Positions 51,688 to 59,738 of a DNA stretch of 64,000 nucleotides are shown here, piece by piece (position 1 is the first letter of the stretch; every line of letters starts with the position of its first letter). The notes under the pieces were generated by a model. The model did not search any database and had not been told where the DNA came from. It was given only the letters and a program-made list of their open reading frames with translations. Origin of the DNA: C-114 sp963719285 (GTDB lineage: Bacteria; Chloroflexota; Limnocylindria; Limnocylindrales; CSP1-4); assembly GCA_963719285.1 (NCBI GenBank), contig CAVRBO010000001.1, positions 620,001 to 684,000 on the forward strand, read 5' to 3'. The position numbers and the translations under genes are program-made.

Positions 51688-53502
51688 ATGTCGCAATCGC
51701 AGGAGCCGGCTCCGCGTCGACGCTCGTCGTTCGTGGCGGCGTTCCTGTCGCTCATCTTCCCGGGACTCGGCCACCTGTACGCCGGCGCCTACCAGCGCGC
51801 CCTCGGGTTCGCCGCGGCGCCGATCCTCCTGATCGCCCTGACCGCCGGGGTCGGGCTCCGGGCGAGCTCCGCCGACCTGCTCGGCCTCGCCCTGGCGAAC
51901 CTGGGCATCATCCAGATCCTCAACGTCCTCGTGCTCCTCTACCGGGTCGCGGCGGCGGTGGATGCGTTCCGGGTGGCGGGCTACCTCAACGGCATCGAGA
52001 TGAGCGGCGGTCGACTCGGCAGGCCGCGCCGGGCCATCGATCCCGTCTCGATCGCGGGTCTCGTGGCGGTGATCCTCGTGATGTCGGTCGCGCACGTCGC
52101 GGTCGCGTACTACGACTCCGAGGCCCAGGGTCTTGTCGACTGCGTCTTCGACCCGTCCGGGACCGCCGTGTGCGACGAGACGCCCGACACGTCGCCCAGC
52201 CCGACCGGCCCGCAGGACACCGACAGCCTGGAGCCCGGCGACACGCCGAGCCCGACGATCGACTTCGGGACGCCACCCCCCGGCGCAACCGACGCTCCGG
52301 CCGAGACCGTCAAACCGTGGACCGGCGGCCGGTTGAACATCCTGCTCGTGGGCGCCGACCAGCGGCCCAAGCAGTCGGTCTTCAACACGGACACGCTGAT
52401 CGTGGCGAGCCTGGACCCGAAGACGAGCAAGGTCACGATGTTCAGCCTCCCCCGGGACACGATCCAGGTACCGCTCCCGTCGGGTCCCGCCCAGGGGCTG
52501 TTCGGGTCGACGTTCCCGTGCAAGATCAATGGCCTGTGGGCGGCCGCCCAGAACCGACCGGACGTCTTCTCCGGCAACGACAAGCAGCGCGGGTTCCAGG
52601 CGCTCAAGGACACCCTCGGCAATCTGTACGGCCTGGACATCCCATACTACGCCGAGGTCAATTTCGACGGCTTCAAGAAGATCGTGGATGCCGTGGGTGG
52701 AGTCACGATCAATGTCCAGATCCCGGTCCTCGACGACGACTATCCCGGCGACGACGGGCGCACCCACCGCATCTACATCCCTGCCGGGCTGCAGCACATG
52801 ACCGGCGCCCAGGCGCTCGAGTACGCCCGCTCGCGTCACGTGTCGAGCGACTACGACCGGGCGGCCCGCCAGCAGCGCGTCCTGCTGTCGCTCAAGGACC
52901 AGGTCGATGTCAGCACGCTGATCCCGAAGCTGCCGGACCTCATCGCCGCCTTCAAGTCGACCATCCACACGGACATCCCGGTCGGCAAGCTGCCCCAGAT
53001 GCTCCAGCTGGCCGGCGGGGTCGATACCTCGAGCATCCGCTCGTATGTCTTCGCGCCGCCGCTCTACGGCGCGCCGATCCAGAGCCCGAAGTGTGGCGAC
53101 AGCAACATCCCGTACGTCAACAAGATCCGCCAGGCCGTGAAAGATGCGCTGAGCGGCAACGCGACGGACGAGGCGAAGAAGGAAGCGATCGCCACGGAAG
53201 GCGCGTCGGTCTGGGTCCTCAACGGCTCCGGCAAGACCGGCCAGGCGGCCGACCTCGCCGCGTTCCTCGAGTACCAGGGCATCAGCGCGTCGGCTCCGAG
53301 CCAGAAGCCACCCAAGACCACGTCCGCCACGAAGATCGTCGTGTACAACGGCGCGGAGGCGGACGCCCCGGCGACGATCGCGTACCTCCAGACGCTGTTC
53401 GGGGTGAAGGTGACCCTGGTGAACGACCCGACCGCCCGGGTCGACATCGTCATCACGACCGGCAGTTCGACCCCGAGCCTGACCCCGCCGCCGGCGCCCT
53501 AG
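51688..53502 (+). CDS. LytR-CpsA-Psr (LCP) family phosphotransferase
   Basis: 604 residues. Transfers polyprenyl-linked glycopolymers to the cell wall in Gram-positives. N-terminal membrane segments (about 15-90 and 125-145) include a LIFPGLGHLYAGAYQRALG turn unlike classic single-helix LCPs. A Thr/Pro/Asp-rich linker (about 160-210) leads to the LCP domain (about 215-420: LVGADQRPK, DTLIVASLDPKTSKVTMFSLPRD split at TLIVASLDP and TMFSLPRDT, ARSRHVSSDYDRAARQQR). A C-terminal LytR_C domain follows (VWVLNGSGKTGQAADLAAFL). ATG 51688 has no Shine-Dalgarno; see promoter. Confidence 0.92.
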   Translation: MSQSQEPAPRRRSSFVAAFLSLIFPGLGHLYAGAYQRALGFAAAPILLIALTAGVGLRASSADLLGLALANLGIIQILNVLVLLYRVAAAVDAFRVAGYLNGIEMSGGRLGRPRRAIDPVSIAGLVAVILVMSVAHVAVAYYDSEAQGLVDCVFDPSGTAVCDETPDTSPSPTGPQDTDSLEPGDTPSPTIDFGTPPPGATDAPAETVKPWTGGRLNILLVGADQRPKQSVFNTDTLIVASLDPKTSKVTMFSLPRDTIQVPLPSGPAQGLFGSTFPCKINGLWAAAQNRPDVFSGNDKQRGFQALKDTLGNLYGLDIPYYAEVNFDGFKKIVDAVGGVTINVQIPVLDDDYPGDDGRTHRIYIPAGLQHMTGAQALEYARSRHVSSDYDRAARQQRVLLSLKDQVDVSTLIPKLPDLIAAFKSTIHTDIPVGKLPQMLQLAGGVDTSSIRSYVFAPPLYGAPIQSPKCGDSNIPYVNKIRQAVKDALSGNATDEAKKEAIATEGASVWVLNGSGKTGQAADLAAFLEYQGISASAPSQKPPKTTSATKIVVYNGAEADAPATIAYLQTLFGVKVTLVNDPTARVDIVITTGSSTPSLTPPPAP

Positions 53503-53572
53503 GCGACCCCTGCCCGTCGGCAGCCGCGCGCCGTCGCGAGCGCGCCCGTCGGGCCCCCGGGTACCCGCCTGG

Positions 53573-54571
53573 TCAGGAGATCGGGGTGAGCCAGCTCCGG
53601 TATTCGGGCAGGCGGCCGCGGACCGCGTCGAAGTAGCGCGCCTTGATGGCCGCCGCGACCGGCCCGACCTCACCGGAGCCGATCGGCCGGTGATCCACCT
53701 CCACGACCGGGCTCACCTGGACGCCCGTGCCGCACAGGAAGACCTCGTCGGCGACGTACAACTCTGAGCGGTCGATCGAGCGCACCTCGACCGGGAAACC
53801 CTGGTCGGTCGCCAGCTGGATCATCGCCTTGCGGGTGATGCCCTCGAGGATGTCGTCGTACACCGGCGGCGTGACGACGACGCCGGCGCGGACGACGAAC
53901 AGGTTCGCCGCCGAGGCCTCGGACGCGTGGCCTCCGGCCGTGAGCACGAGCGCCTCGTCGAAGCCGTTGAGCTCGGCCTCGCTCTTCTGGAACGCCATGT
54001 TCACGTAGCCGCCGACGATCTTGCCCCGCGCGGGGAGGGCCTCGTCCGCGTTCCGACGCCAGGACGAGCTCATGATCCGGATGCCGTGGGTGGTGTCGAC
54101 GTAGTCGCCGAATGGGACCGTGATCACGTCGAGCTGATGCTCGAGGTGGTGGAGCCGGACGCCGATCGCCCGGGTGCTCTTGTAGAACGACGGGCGGATG
54201 TAGGCGTCCTCGCGGAACTGGTTGCGCCGGACGGTCTCCAGGATGATCGCGGTCAACTCGTCGGCCGGCTGGACCGGGTCCATGAGCAGGATGCGGGCCG
54301 ACTGCCGGATCCGCTCCACGTGCTCGCGGATGAACAGCCCGTAGAGCTGCTGCTGCTCGGCGTTCCAGTAGGCCCGGATCCCCTCGAACGTGGCGGTCCC
54401 GTACATGAACGCGTGGGTCATGATGCTCACGTTCGCGTCGCGCATCGGGACGTACGCGCCCTCGAAGTAGCAGATGAGATCGTCGAGGTTCCGGGGCGCT
54501 GTCGCGGCGACCGTCGAGGCGGCTGCGTCGCCCTGCGGGGCGGCTGCCGGCTTGGCTTTTTCAGTGAGCAT
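53573..54571 (-). CDS. ilvE: Branched-chain amino acid aminotransferase
   Basis: PLP fold-type IV enzyme interconverting Leu/Ile/Val and their keto acids. 332 residues: YFEGAYVPMRDANVSIMTHAF, YGTATFEGIRAY, the PLP Lys in ARGKIVGGYVNMAF, EASAANLFVV, and TPPVYDDILEGITR with CGTGVQVSPVVEV. Its N-terminus is Ala-rich (about 30 residues). Single gene with its own promoter, convergent with the LCP gene. Confidence 0.93.
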   Translation of the reverse strand: MLTEKAKPAAAPQGDAAASTVAATAPRNLDDLICYFEGAYVPMRDANVSIMTHAFMYGTATFEGIRAYWNAEQQQLYGLFIREHVERIRQSARILLMDPVQPADELTAIILETVRRNQFREDAYIRPSFYKSTRAIGVRLHHLEHQLDVITVPFGDYVDTTHGIRIMSSSWRRNADEALPARGKIVGGYVNMAFQKSEAELNGFDEALVLTAGGHASEASAANLFVVRAGVVVTPPVYDDILEGITRKAMIQLATDQGFPVEVRSIDRSELYVADEVFLCGTGVQVSPVVEVDHRPIGSGEVGPVAAAIKARYFDAVRGRLPEYRSWLTPIS

Positions 54572-54615
54572 GTCGAGGCCGACTCCCGTACTGCGGACGC
54601 GCTGACCTGCGGCCG

Positions 54616-54621
54616 AGTATA
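54616..54621 (-). promoter_or_regulatory. Predicted -10 box of ilvE
   Basis: TATACT preceded by CGC on minus, 44 nt before ilvE, inside the 81-nt gap after the antiporter gene. Same element class as the others; no -35-like hexamer. Confidence 0.55.
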
Positions 54622-54652
54622 GCGCGGAGCCCGGGACGGCCCGGCCGGACGA

Positions 54653-55696
54653 TCAGATCAGGCGGCCCGTGAGATCGAAGACGACGAACATCACGTACCC
54701 CAGGTAGCCGGCCCCACCGATCAGCAGGCGCCTGCCCGTCAGGCGGCGACCGCCGCCGCGGAGGAGCGGCAGGCAGATGAGCAGCACGGACGCGAACGCG
54801 ACCGCCGCCGAGGCGAACGCGACCGCGGTCTGCCCGGTCATGACCCAATGGCTCGACGCGAAGACGAGGCCGATCACCGTGGGGACCGTCGCCTGGAAGA
54901 CGAGCGCCCCGGTGATGTTCCCGAGGGCGAGGCCGTCCTTGCCCCGTCGCGCCCAGAGCACGCCGTTCACGGCCTCCGGCAATTCCGTGGCCATCGGCGC
55001 GACGAGCAGGGCCAGCAGCGTGGGATCGAGACCCAGGCTCGCCGTGAGGCGCTCGATGGCGCCGACGAAGAGGGTCGCGCCCAGGACGATCGCGGCGATG
55101 GCCACCACGACCTGGAGGACGACGAGCCCGAGCGACGGGCGGCCCGCGGGGCCGAGCCGCCGGAGGCGCAGCGGGGCGAGCTCGGCAGGCTCGGTGCCAC
55201 GTTCCGCGACGAGGTGTCCCCGGACGTAGCGCGCATAGATCCCGATGAGCCCGACCGCGACGACGTAGCGCGGCCAGGCGATATCACCCGGCACGAATGC
55301 GACCCCGATCGCGAGGCCGTAGGCGACGACGAACGTGCCCACGTCCGTGCGCACGTTGGCGGCCCGGACATCGAGGACCTGCCCGTTGGACCGCCGCGCC
55401 GCCACGGCCAGGACGGTCGCCCCGAGCACGAACAGGGCGAGCGTGGCGAGCATGAACGGCGCTCCCAGGATCGCCCCGACCCCGACCTCGTTCGCGCCGG
55501 CGCCGCCGGTGAACAGGATCGCGATGAGCGGGATCGTCGTCTCAGGCAGGGCGGTGCCGACGGCGGCGAGGACGGAACCCACCGCGCCTTCGGACAGGTC
55601 CATCTTGTGGCCGAACCACTCGATCCCGTTGGTGAAGAGCTCGGCGCCGACGAGGATGAGCGCGAAGGCGATGGCGAGGATGACCACGTCGCTCAT
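54653..55696 (-). CDS. Calcium/sodium (CaCA family) antiporter
   Basis: 347-residue YrbG-type cation/Ca exchanger with about ten membrane segments. The two alpha repeats are AVGTALPETTIPLIAILFTG (N-terminal half) and APMATELPEAVNGVLWARRG (C-terminal half), each with the conserved PE pair. ALGNITGALVFQATVP also fits. A basic loop with RYVRGHLVAERG lies between halves. The ion specificity is inferred from the family. Follows DUF1634 by 7 nt. Confidence 0.88.
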   Translation of the reverse strand: MSDVVILAIAFALILVGAELFTNGIEWFGHKMDLSEGAVGSVLAAVGTALPETTIPLIAILFTGGAGANEVGVGAILGAPFMLATLALFVLGATVLAVAARRSNGQVLDVRAANVRTDVGTFVVAYGLAIGVAFVPGDIAWPRYVVAVGLIGIYARYVRGHLVAERGTEPAELAPLRLRRLGPAGRPSLGLVVLQVVVAIAAIVLGATLFVGAIERLTASLGLDPTLLALLVAPMATELPEAVNGVLWARRGKDGLALGNITGALVFQATVPTVIGLVFASSHWVMTGQTAVAFASAAVAFASVLLICLPLLRGGGRRLTGRRLLIGGAGYLGYVMFVVFDLTGRLI

Positions 55697-55703
55697 CGCC
55701 GAC

Positions 55704-56084
55704 CTAGCCTGTCGAGCCGAGCGCGACACCGATGACGACGCCGCCGGCGACGACCGCGAGGATGGCCAGGCCGACCCAGACCATCGCCCGCTCGCCGCTC
55801 CGGATGTAGCCCGCGATCGAGGCGGCCACCCGGGCCGCCGGCGTCGCGAGGAGGACGACCAGGCCGAGCCACAGGGCGCCGTCCGGGCGTCCGGCGAGGA
55901 TGTCGTCGAGGAGCCGGCCGGGATCGAAGTCATGGGGCGGCGGGTCGAGCGGCGAGCGGCCGGCGATGGCCATGAGGATCACCCCCGCCACGAGGAGCAC
56001 CAGGCTCGCGTACGTGCCCAGGGTGAGGAGCCGGGCGACGGTGAGGTCGATCGCGTCGGCGGCGGCGGACCGGTGGCCGCTCAT
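55704..56084 (-). CDS. DUF1634 small membrane protein
   Basis: 126 residues with three hydrophobic segments: LLTLGTYASLVLLVAGVILMA, DGALWLGLVVLLATPAARVA, and AMVWVGLAILAVVAGGVVIG. DUF1634 proteins are regularly encoded next to TauE/SafE-family transporters, as here, so it is probably an accessory subunit (inference). ATG 56084 overlaps the TauE-like stop (ATGA). Function unknown. Confidence 0.85.
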   Translation of the reverse strand: MSGHRSAAADAIDLTVARLLTLGTYASLVLLVAGVILMAIAGRSPLDPPPHDFDPGRLLDDILAGRPDGALWLGLVVLLATPAARVAASIAGYIRSGERAMVWVGLAILAVVAGGVVIGVALGSTG

Positions 56085-56920
56085 CCGAGCGCCCTCCTGA
56101 TCATCTCCCACGCCGTGAACACCAGCACGGCACTGAACAGGACGCGGAGCAGGCGCACGTCGATGCGATGGGCCACCCGGGACCCGACCGACGCGCCGAT
56201 GAAGACGCCGATGGCGGTCGGGCCGGCGACGTACGGGTCGAGCCCGCCTCGGACGAGGTAGATGATGGCCGAGGCGGACGCCGTGATCCCGATCATGAGG
56301 TTGCTGGTGGCGGTCGCCACGCGCAGCGGCACGCCCATCAGGAGGTGCATGAGGGGGACTTTCACGATCCCGCCGCCGATGCCGAGCAGCGCCGACACGA
56401 TCCCGGCCGCAACGCTGCCGACGATGGCGGTGCGCAGGCGACGGATCCGGTAGCCGGGCCCCGACAGGCGATCCTGGATCCGCTCGATGCGGCCCGGCGG
56501 CGCGGCGCCCGCGGTCGTGACCGCTTCGATCGGCCCTCCCGCCGCCGGCTCGGGCTCGGGGTCGCGCGGGCGGAGCATGGAGACGGCGGCATAGACCAGG
56601 AGGAGCGCGAACAGTGCGGCGAGGGCGTGCTCGTCGAGGACGAACGCGAGCAGGCCACCGACGATCGCGCCGAACGCCGTGAATGGCTCGAGGGTCATCC
56701 CCAGGCGCAGGTTCGCCGCGTGGCGCTCGAGGTAGACGGCGGCCGACACGCTGCTCGTCACGATCACCGACACGAGGCTCACCCCGACCGCCTCACGCAG
56801 CGGCAACCCGAAGCCGAGGGTGAGCAAGGGCACGAGCAGGACGCCGCCGCCGAGCCCGAGCAGGGAGCCGAAGGCGCCGGCGGCGATCCCGCCCGTGATC
56901 ATGGTCAGGCCGACGAGCAC
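56081..56920 (-). CDS. TauE/SafE family (DUF81) sulfite/organic anion exporter
   Basis: 279 residues, about eight membrane segments in two repeats, each with the family glycine motif (GSLLGLGGGVLLVPLL and SALLGIGGGIVKVPLM). The middle loop (about 115-150) is Pro/Glu/Ala-rich and cytoplasmic-looking. Family members export sulfite, sulfoacetate or other small anions; the substrate cannot be told. With DUF1634 it forms a likely two-gene unit after rpsR. Confidence 0.88.
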   Translation of the reverse strand: MLVGLTMITGGIAAGAFGSLLGLGGGVLLVPLLTLGFGLPLREAVGVSLVSVIVTSSVSAAVYLERHAANLRLGMTLEPFTAFGAIVGGLLAFVLDEHALAALFALLLVYAAVSMLRPRDPEPEPAAGGPIEAVTTAGAAPPGRIERIQDRLSGPGYRIRRLRTAIVGSVAAGIVSALLGIGGGIVKVPLMHLLMGVPLRVATATSNLMIGITASASAIIYLVRGGLDPYVAGPTAIGVFIGASVGSRVAHRIDVRLLRVLFSAVLVFTAWEMIRRALG

Positions 56921-56982
56921 GTCAGGCGAGTCCGCCCGCGGCCGCCGGCCCTCGGGCCGAGCCCGACCTCATCGCGTCGAGG

Positions 56983-57252
56983 TCAGGGTCGAAGGTGCTG
57001 CGGGGCGTACGGCAGGAGCGCGACGTGGCGGGCGCGCTTGAGTGCCACCGCCAGCTCGCGCTGATGCCCGGCGCACGTGCCGGTCTTGCGTCGTGGCTCG
57101 ATCTTGGCGCGCTCGCTCAGGTAGCGGCGGAGGCGGTTGACCTCCTTGTAGTCGATCTGCGCGGTCTTGTCGGCGCAGAACGCGCACACCTTGCGGCGGC
57201 GGCTGTCGCGGAAGTAGTCGTTGCGCTTCTTGGCGCGGACGGGTGGCGGCAT
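56983..57252 (-). CDS. rpsR: 30S ribosomal protein S18
   Basis: 89-residue bS18: RRRKVCAFCADKTAQIDYK with a CxxC (C23, C26), VNRLRRYLSERAKIEPRRKTGTC split at LRRYLSERAKIEPRRK, then AGHQRELAVALKRARHVALLP. With the later Cys it is a zinc-type S18. ATG 57252 follows ssb by 25 nt. rplI, often next in order, is missing. Confidence 0.96.
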   Translation of the reverse strand: MPPPVRAKKRNDYFRDSRRRKVCAFCADKTAQIDYKEVNRLRRYLSERAKIEPRRKTGTCAGHQRELAVALKRARHVALLPYAPQHLRP

Positions 57253-57277
57253 CGGTGTCGAATTCTCCGTTCGGTCG

Positions 57278-57772
57278 TCAGAAAGGAAGGTCGTCGAGGT
57301 CGGAATGGTCGAGCGGGTCGCCGTCGCGCGCCGCACCGGCTCCGGCAGGGGCGCCGGCGCTTCCACCCGCCGCGCTCGGCGCGGCATCCGCCGGGCGGGC
57401 GGCCGCCGGGCGTGGGGTGAACCCGGGGTCACCGTCCTCGCGGGGCCGACGCTCCAGGTTCGTCACCCGGTCGGCGATGAGCTCGGTCGTGTAGCGCTTG
57501 GCGCCGGTGTTGTCTTCCCACTGGCGGGTCTGGATGCGACCCTCCACGTAGACCTTGCCACCCTTGCGCAGGTTCTCGGCCGCCCGCTCCCCCGTCTGGC
57601 CCCAGGCCACGACGCGGAACCATTCGGTCTCCTCCTGCCACTCGCCGTCCTGGCCCCGGAAGTTGCGGTTGACCGCGACCGTGAACTGGGTCACGGCCTG
57701 GCCGCCCGGCGTGTAGCGCATCTCCGGGTCCCGGCCGAGGTTGCCGATGATCATCGCCTTGTTGAGTGACAT
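57278..57772 (-). CDS. ssb: Single-stranded DNA-binding protein
   Basis: 164 residues: the OB fold (1-110: MSLNKAMIIGNLGRDPEMRY, FTVAVNRNF, EWFRVVAWGQTGERAAENL, VYVEGRIQTRQWED), a Gly/Ala/Pro-rich linker and the acidic tip DLDDLPF, through which SSB recruits repair and replication proteins. Between rpsF and rpsR, the standard place. Confidence 0.96.
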   Translation of the reverse strand: MSLNKAMIIGNLGRDPEMRYTPGGQAVTQFTVAVNRNFRGQDGEWQEETEWFRVVAWGQTGERAAENLRKGGKVYVEGRIQTRQWEDNTGAKRYTTELIADRVTNLERRPREDGDPGFTPRPAAARPADAAPSAAGGSAGAPAGAGAARDGDPLDHSDLDDLPF

Positions 57773-57785
57773 GGCTGGTCCCTCG

Positions 57786-58220
57786 TCAGTCGATGGCTGC
57801 CGGAGCGGCTTCGCTCTCGGACTCGTCGATCAGCTCCGCGTCGTCGTCGTCTTCCCCGTCATCGGAAGGCGGTCCGGCGTCGATGTCGGTATCGGCGCCG
57901 TCCGGCGCGCCGTCGCGCCGCGACGCCTTCACCGGCCGGTCGTCCCGGGTGACCAGGTGACGCAGCACTTCCTCGGTGATGAGGAGACTGTGCTCGAGTT
58001 CCGAGATCGCCTCGGGCGGCGCCTCGAAGAGCACGATGTGATACGAGCCTTCGCGATGGTGGCCGATGGCGTAGGCGAGGCGTCGGCGACCCCAGGGCGA
58101 GACCTTGAGGATCGACCCGCCGGCCGTGACGATACCGCGGGTGGTGCGGTCGATGACGGCCTGGGTGCGCTCGTCCGGCACATCCGGCTTGAGCACGAGC
58201 ATCAGTTCGTAGCGGCGCAT
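57786..58220 (-). CDS. rpsF: 30S ribosomal protein S6 with acidic tail
   Basis: 144 residues: MRRYELMLVLKPDV, then GRRRLAYAIGHHREGSYHIV and LLITEEVLRHLVTR are bS6. The last ~40 residues are very acidic (DDGEDDDDAELIDESE), reminiscent of the glutamylated tail of E. coli S6 but longer. ATG 58220 is followed by RBS-compatible GGAG upstream. The start of rpsF-ssb-rpsR. Confidence 0.95.
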   Translation of the reverse strand: MRRYELMLVLKPDVPDERTQAVIDRTTRGIVTAGGSILKVSPWGRRRLAYAIGHHREGSYHIVLFEAPPEAISELEHSLLITEEVLRHLVTRDDRPVKASRRDGAPDGADTDIDAGPPSDDGEDDDDAELIDESESEAAPAAID

Positions 58221-58315
58221 GCGTGCGCACGACTCCTTCCTGTGGGTATGCCCCGCTGAGTGCTCGATGCCGGCAGGCGATCGGGGTCGTGCGGAGCCGA
58301 AAGGACAACCCGGGG

Positions 58316-58321
58316 AGTCTA
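58316..58321 (-). promoter_or_regulatory. Predicted extended -10 box of rpsF-ssb-rpsR
   Basis: TAGACT preceded by TGA on minus, about 95 nt before rpsF. The leader could hold the S6:S18 autoregulatory RNA motif, but I do not see its hairpin clearly. Confidence 0.45.
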
Positions 58322-58381
58322 TCACGACCCCCGGCGATGCCCCGGAGCAACAGACGGGCCGCCCGGACCGTGCCGCCGTTG

Positions 58382-58387
58382 TATCCT
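58382..58387 (+). promoter_or_regulatory. Predicted -10 box for the receiver-CpaE gene
   Basis: TATCCT on plus preceded by TTG, 74 nt before the chosen GTG. It lies 60 nt from the divergent rpsF box. No -35-like hexamer. Confidence 0.4.
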
Positions 58388-58461
58388 CACAGGGTCGGGC
58401 GTGTCCCCTCCCGGCGACCCCGTTCTGTCTGCTTGTTCCAGACGCATCCTACGGAGCCTCA

Positions 58462-59682
58462 GTGCCGGCCAGCAGCCTCCTTCTCCTCGAATCGGACCCT
58501 GCGTCACGGGGCGTCATCGCCGGCGTGCTCGGCGGCGTCGGTTATGCGGTCACCCCGATCAAGGACACCTCCGAAGTGCTCGCCGCGGCGGGCGACCACC
58601 AGCTCGTCATCATCGATGTCGTCAGTGGCCCCAAGACCGCGTCCGAGATCTGCCGCGAGATCCGGAGCACGCCGGCCCTGGCCGCGATCCCCGTCCTGTG
58701 CATCAGCCAGGCCGACGATGTGGAGGACCGCATCCGGTTCCTGGAAGCAGGGGCGGACGACGTCATGGCCAAGCCGTTCGACGCACGCGAGCTCGAGGCG
58801 CGGGTCGAAGCGCTGCTCGTGCGCTTCCAGCGATCGCGCGAGGTCGGGGCCGTCTCGGTCTTCGAGGGCGCGGCCCACCCGACCCGCCGGCTCGTGACGG
58901 TCTTCTCACCCAAGGGCGGGGTCGGCACGACGACGATCGCGGTCAACCTGGCCGTCGTGATGGGCGCCCGGCGCCCCGGCCGGACGCTCCTCATCGACCT
59001 CGACCGGCAGTTCGGGCAGGTCGCGACGCACCTCAACCTGACCGTCCGCCAGACGCTGGCCGACCTCGTGCGCGACGAGCTCGGGATCCGTGAGCCCGAG
59101 CTCATCCGCTCGTACTCGAGCCACCACGAGAGCGGGCTCCACGTCATCCCCGCGCCCGGCTCGCCCGAGCTCGCCGAGCTGGTCCAGGCCGAGCATGTCG
59201 ACCAGCTCCTCGACACGGCCCTCCAGGCCTACGACCAGGTCGTCATCGACGCGGGCTCGCACCTCGACGAGCCGTCGCTCACCGCCCTCGAGCGCGCCGA
59301 CGGCGTCGTCTTCACGGTCTACCCCGAGATCGCCGCGCTCAAGGCGCTCCACTCGCTGCTCGACGTGCTCGCGGAGGTCGGCTCGACGGGCACCAAGGCG
59401 ACGTTCGTCCTGAACAACATGTTCGCCCGCGACATCCTCAAGATGAGCCAGATCGAGAGCGCCCTCGGCACCCGGGTCGCGGTCGAGCTGCCGTACGACC
59501 CGTACATCTACCTCAAGGCGATCAATGAGGGCGTCCCCGTCGTCCTGGGCGCGCCTCGTTCGGCCGCCGCGGAGCGGCTGTCCCGGCTCGCCTCGGTGGC
59601 GTTCGACCTGGAGCACGCGCCGCCAGCGCCGGTCGTCGTCGACAAGAAGAGCGGCCGGCTCGGCGGCCTGATCCGCCGCTAG
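58462..59682 (+). CDS. Receiver domain fused to CpaE/TadZ-type MinD-like ATPase
   Basis: 406 residues. Receiver domain 1-122 keeps the acidic pair E10/D12, the phospho-acceptor Asp52 (VIIDVV), Ser82 and Lys104 (MAKPF), so it can probably be phosphorylated. The ATPase domain has the deviant P-loop KGGVGTTT (151-158), LIDLDRQFG and VVIDAGSHLDEP. CpaE/TadZ proteins localise Tad pilus machinery at a pole, but no other tad/cpa gene or histidine kinase is in view. GTG 58462 is preceded by GGAG. The upstream frame is open but non-conserved. Confidence 0.88.
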   Translation: MPASSLLLLESDPASRGVIAGVLGGVGYAVTPIKDTSEVLAAAGDHQLVIIDVVSGPKTASEICREIRSTPALAAIPVLCISQADDVEDRIRFLEAGADDVMAKPFDARELEARVEALLVRFQRSREVGAVSVFEGAAHPTRRLVTVFSPKGGVGTTTIAVNLAVVMGARRPGRTLLIDLDRQFGQVATHLNLTVRQTLADLVRDELGIREPELIRSYSSHHESGLHVIPAPGSPELAELVQAEHVDQLLDTALQAYDQVVIDAGSHLDEPSLTALERADGVVFTVYPEIAALKALHSLLDVLAEVGSTGTKATFVLNNMFARDILKMSQIESALGTRVAVELPYDPYIYLKAINEGVPVVLGAPRSAAAERLSRLASVAFDLEHAPPAPVVVDKKSGRLGGLIRR

Positions 59683-59693
59683 CCCGGTCCGCC

Positions 59694-59733
59694 GCCAGCC
59701 GGTCCGGCGCCAGCCGGTCGCCGCCAGCCGGTC
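59694..59733. repeat. Three 11-bp direct repeats between convergent genes
   Basis: GCCAGCCGGTC at 59694, 59709 and 59723 (15- and 14-bp periods), in the 56-nt gap between the CpaE-like gene and the P450 gene. No hairpin or terminator is visible beside them. Confidence 0.75.
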
Positions 59734-59738
59734 CGCCG

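Noticed and set aside
59694..59733. Three short direct repeats as a CRISPR or att site
   Set aside because: Units are only 11 bp with 3-4 bp between; no cas genes or integrase, so I list it only as a repeat.
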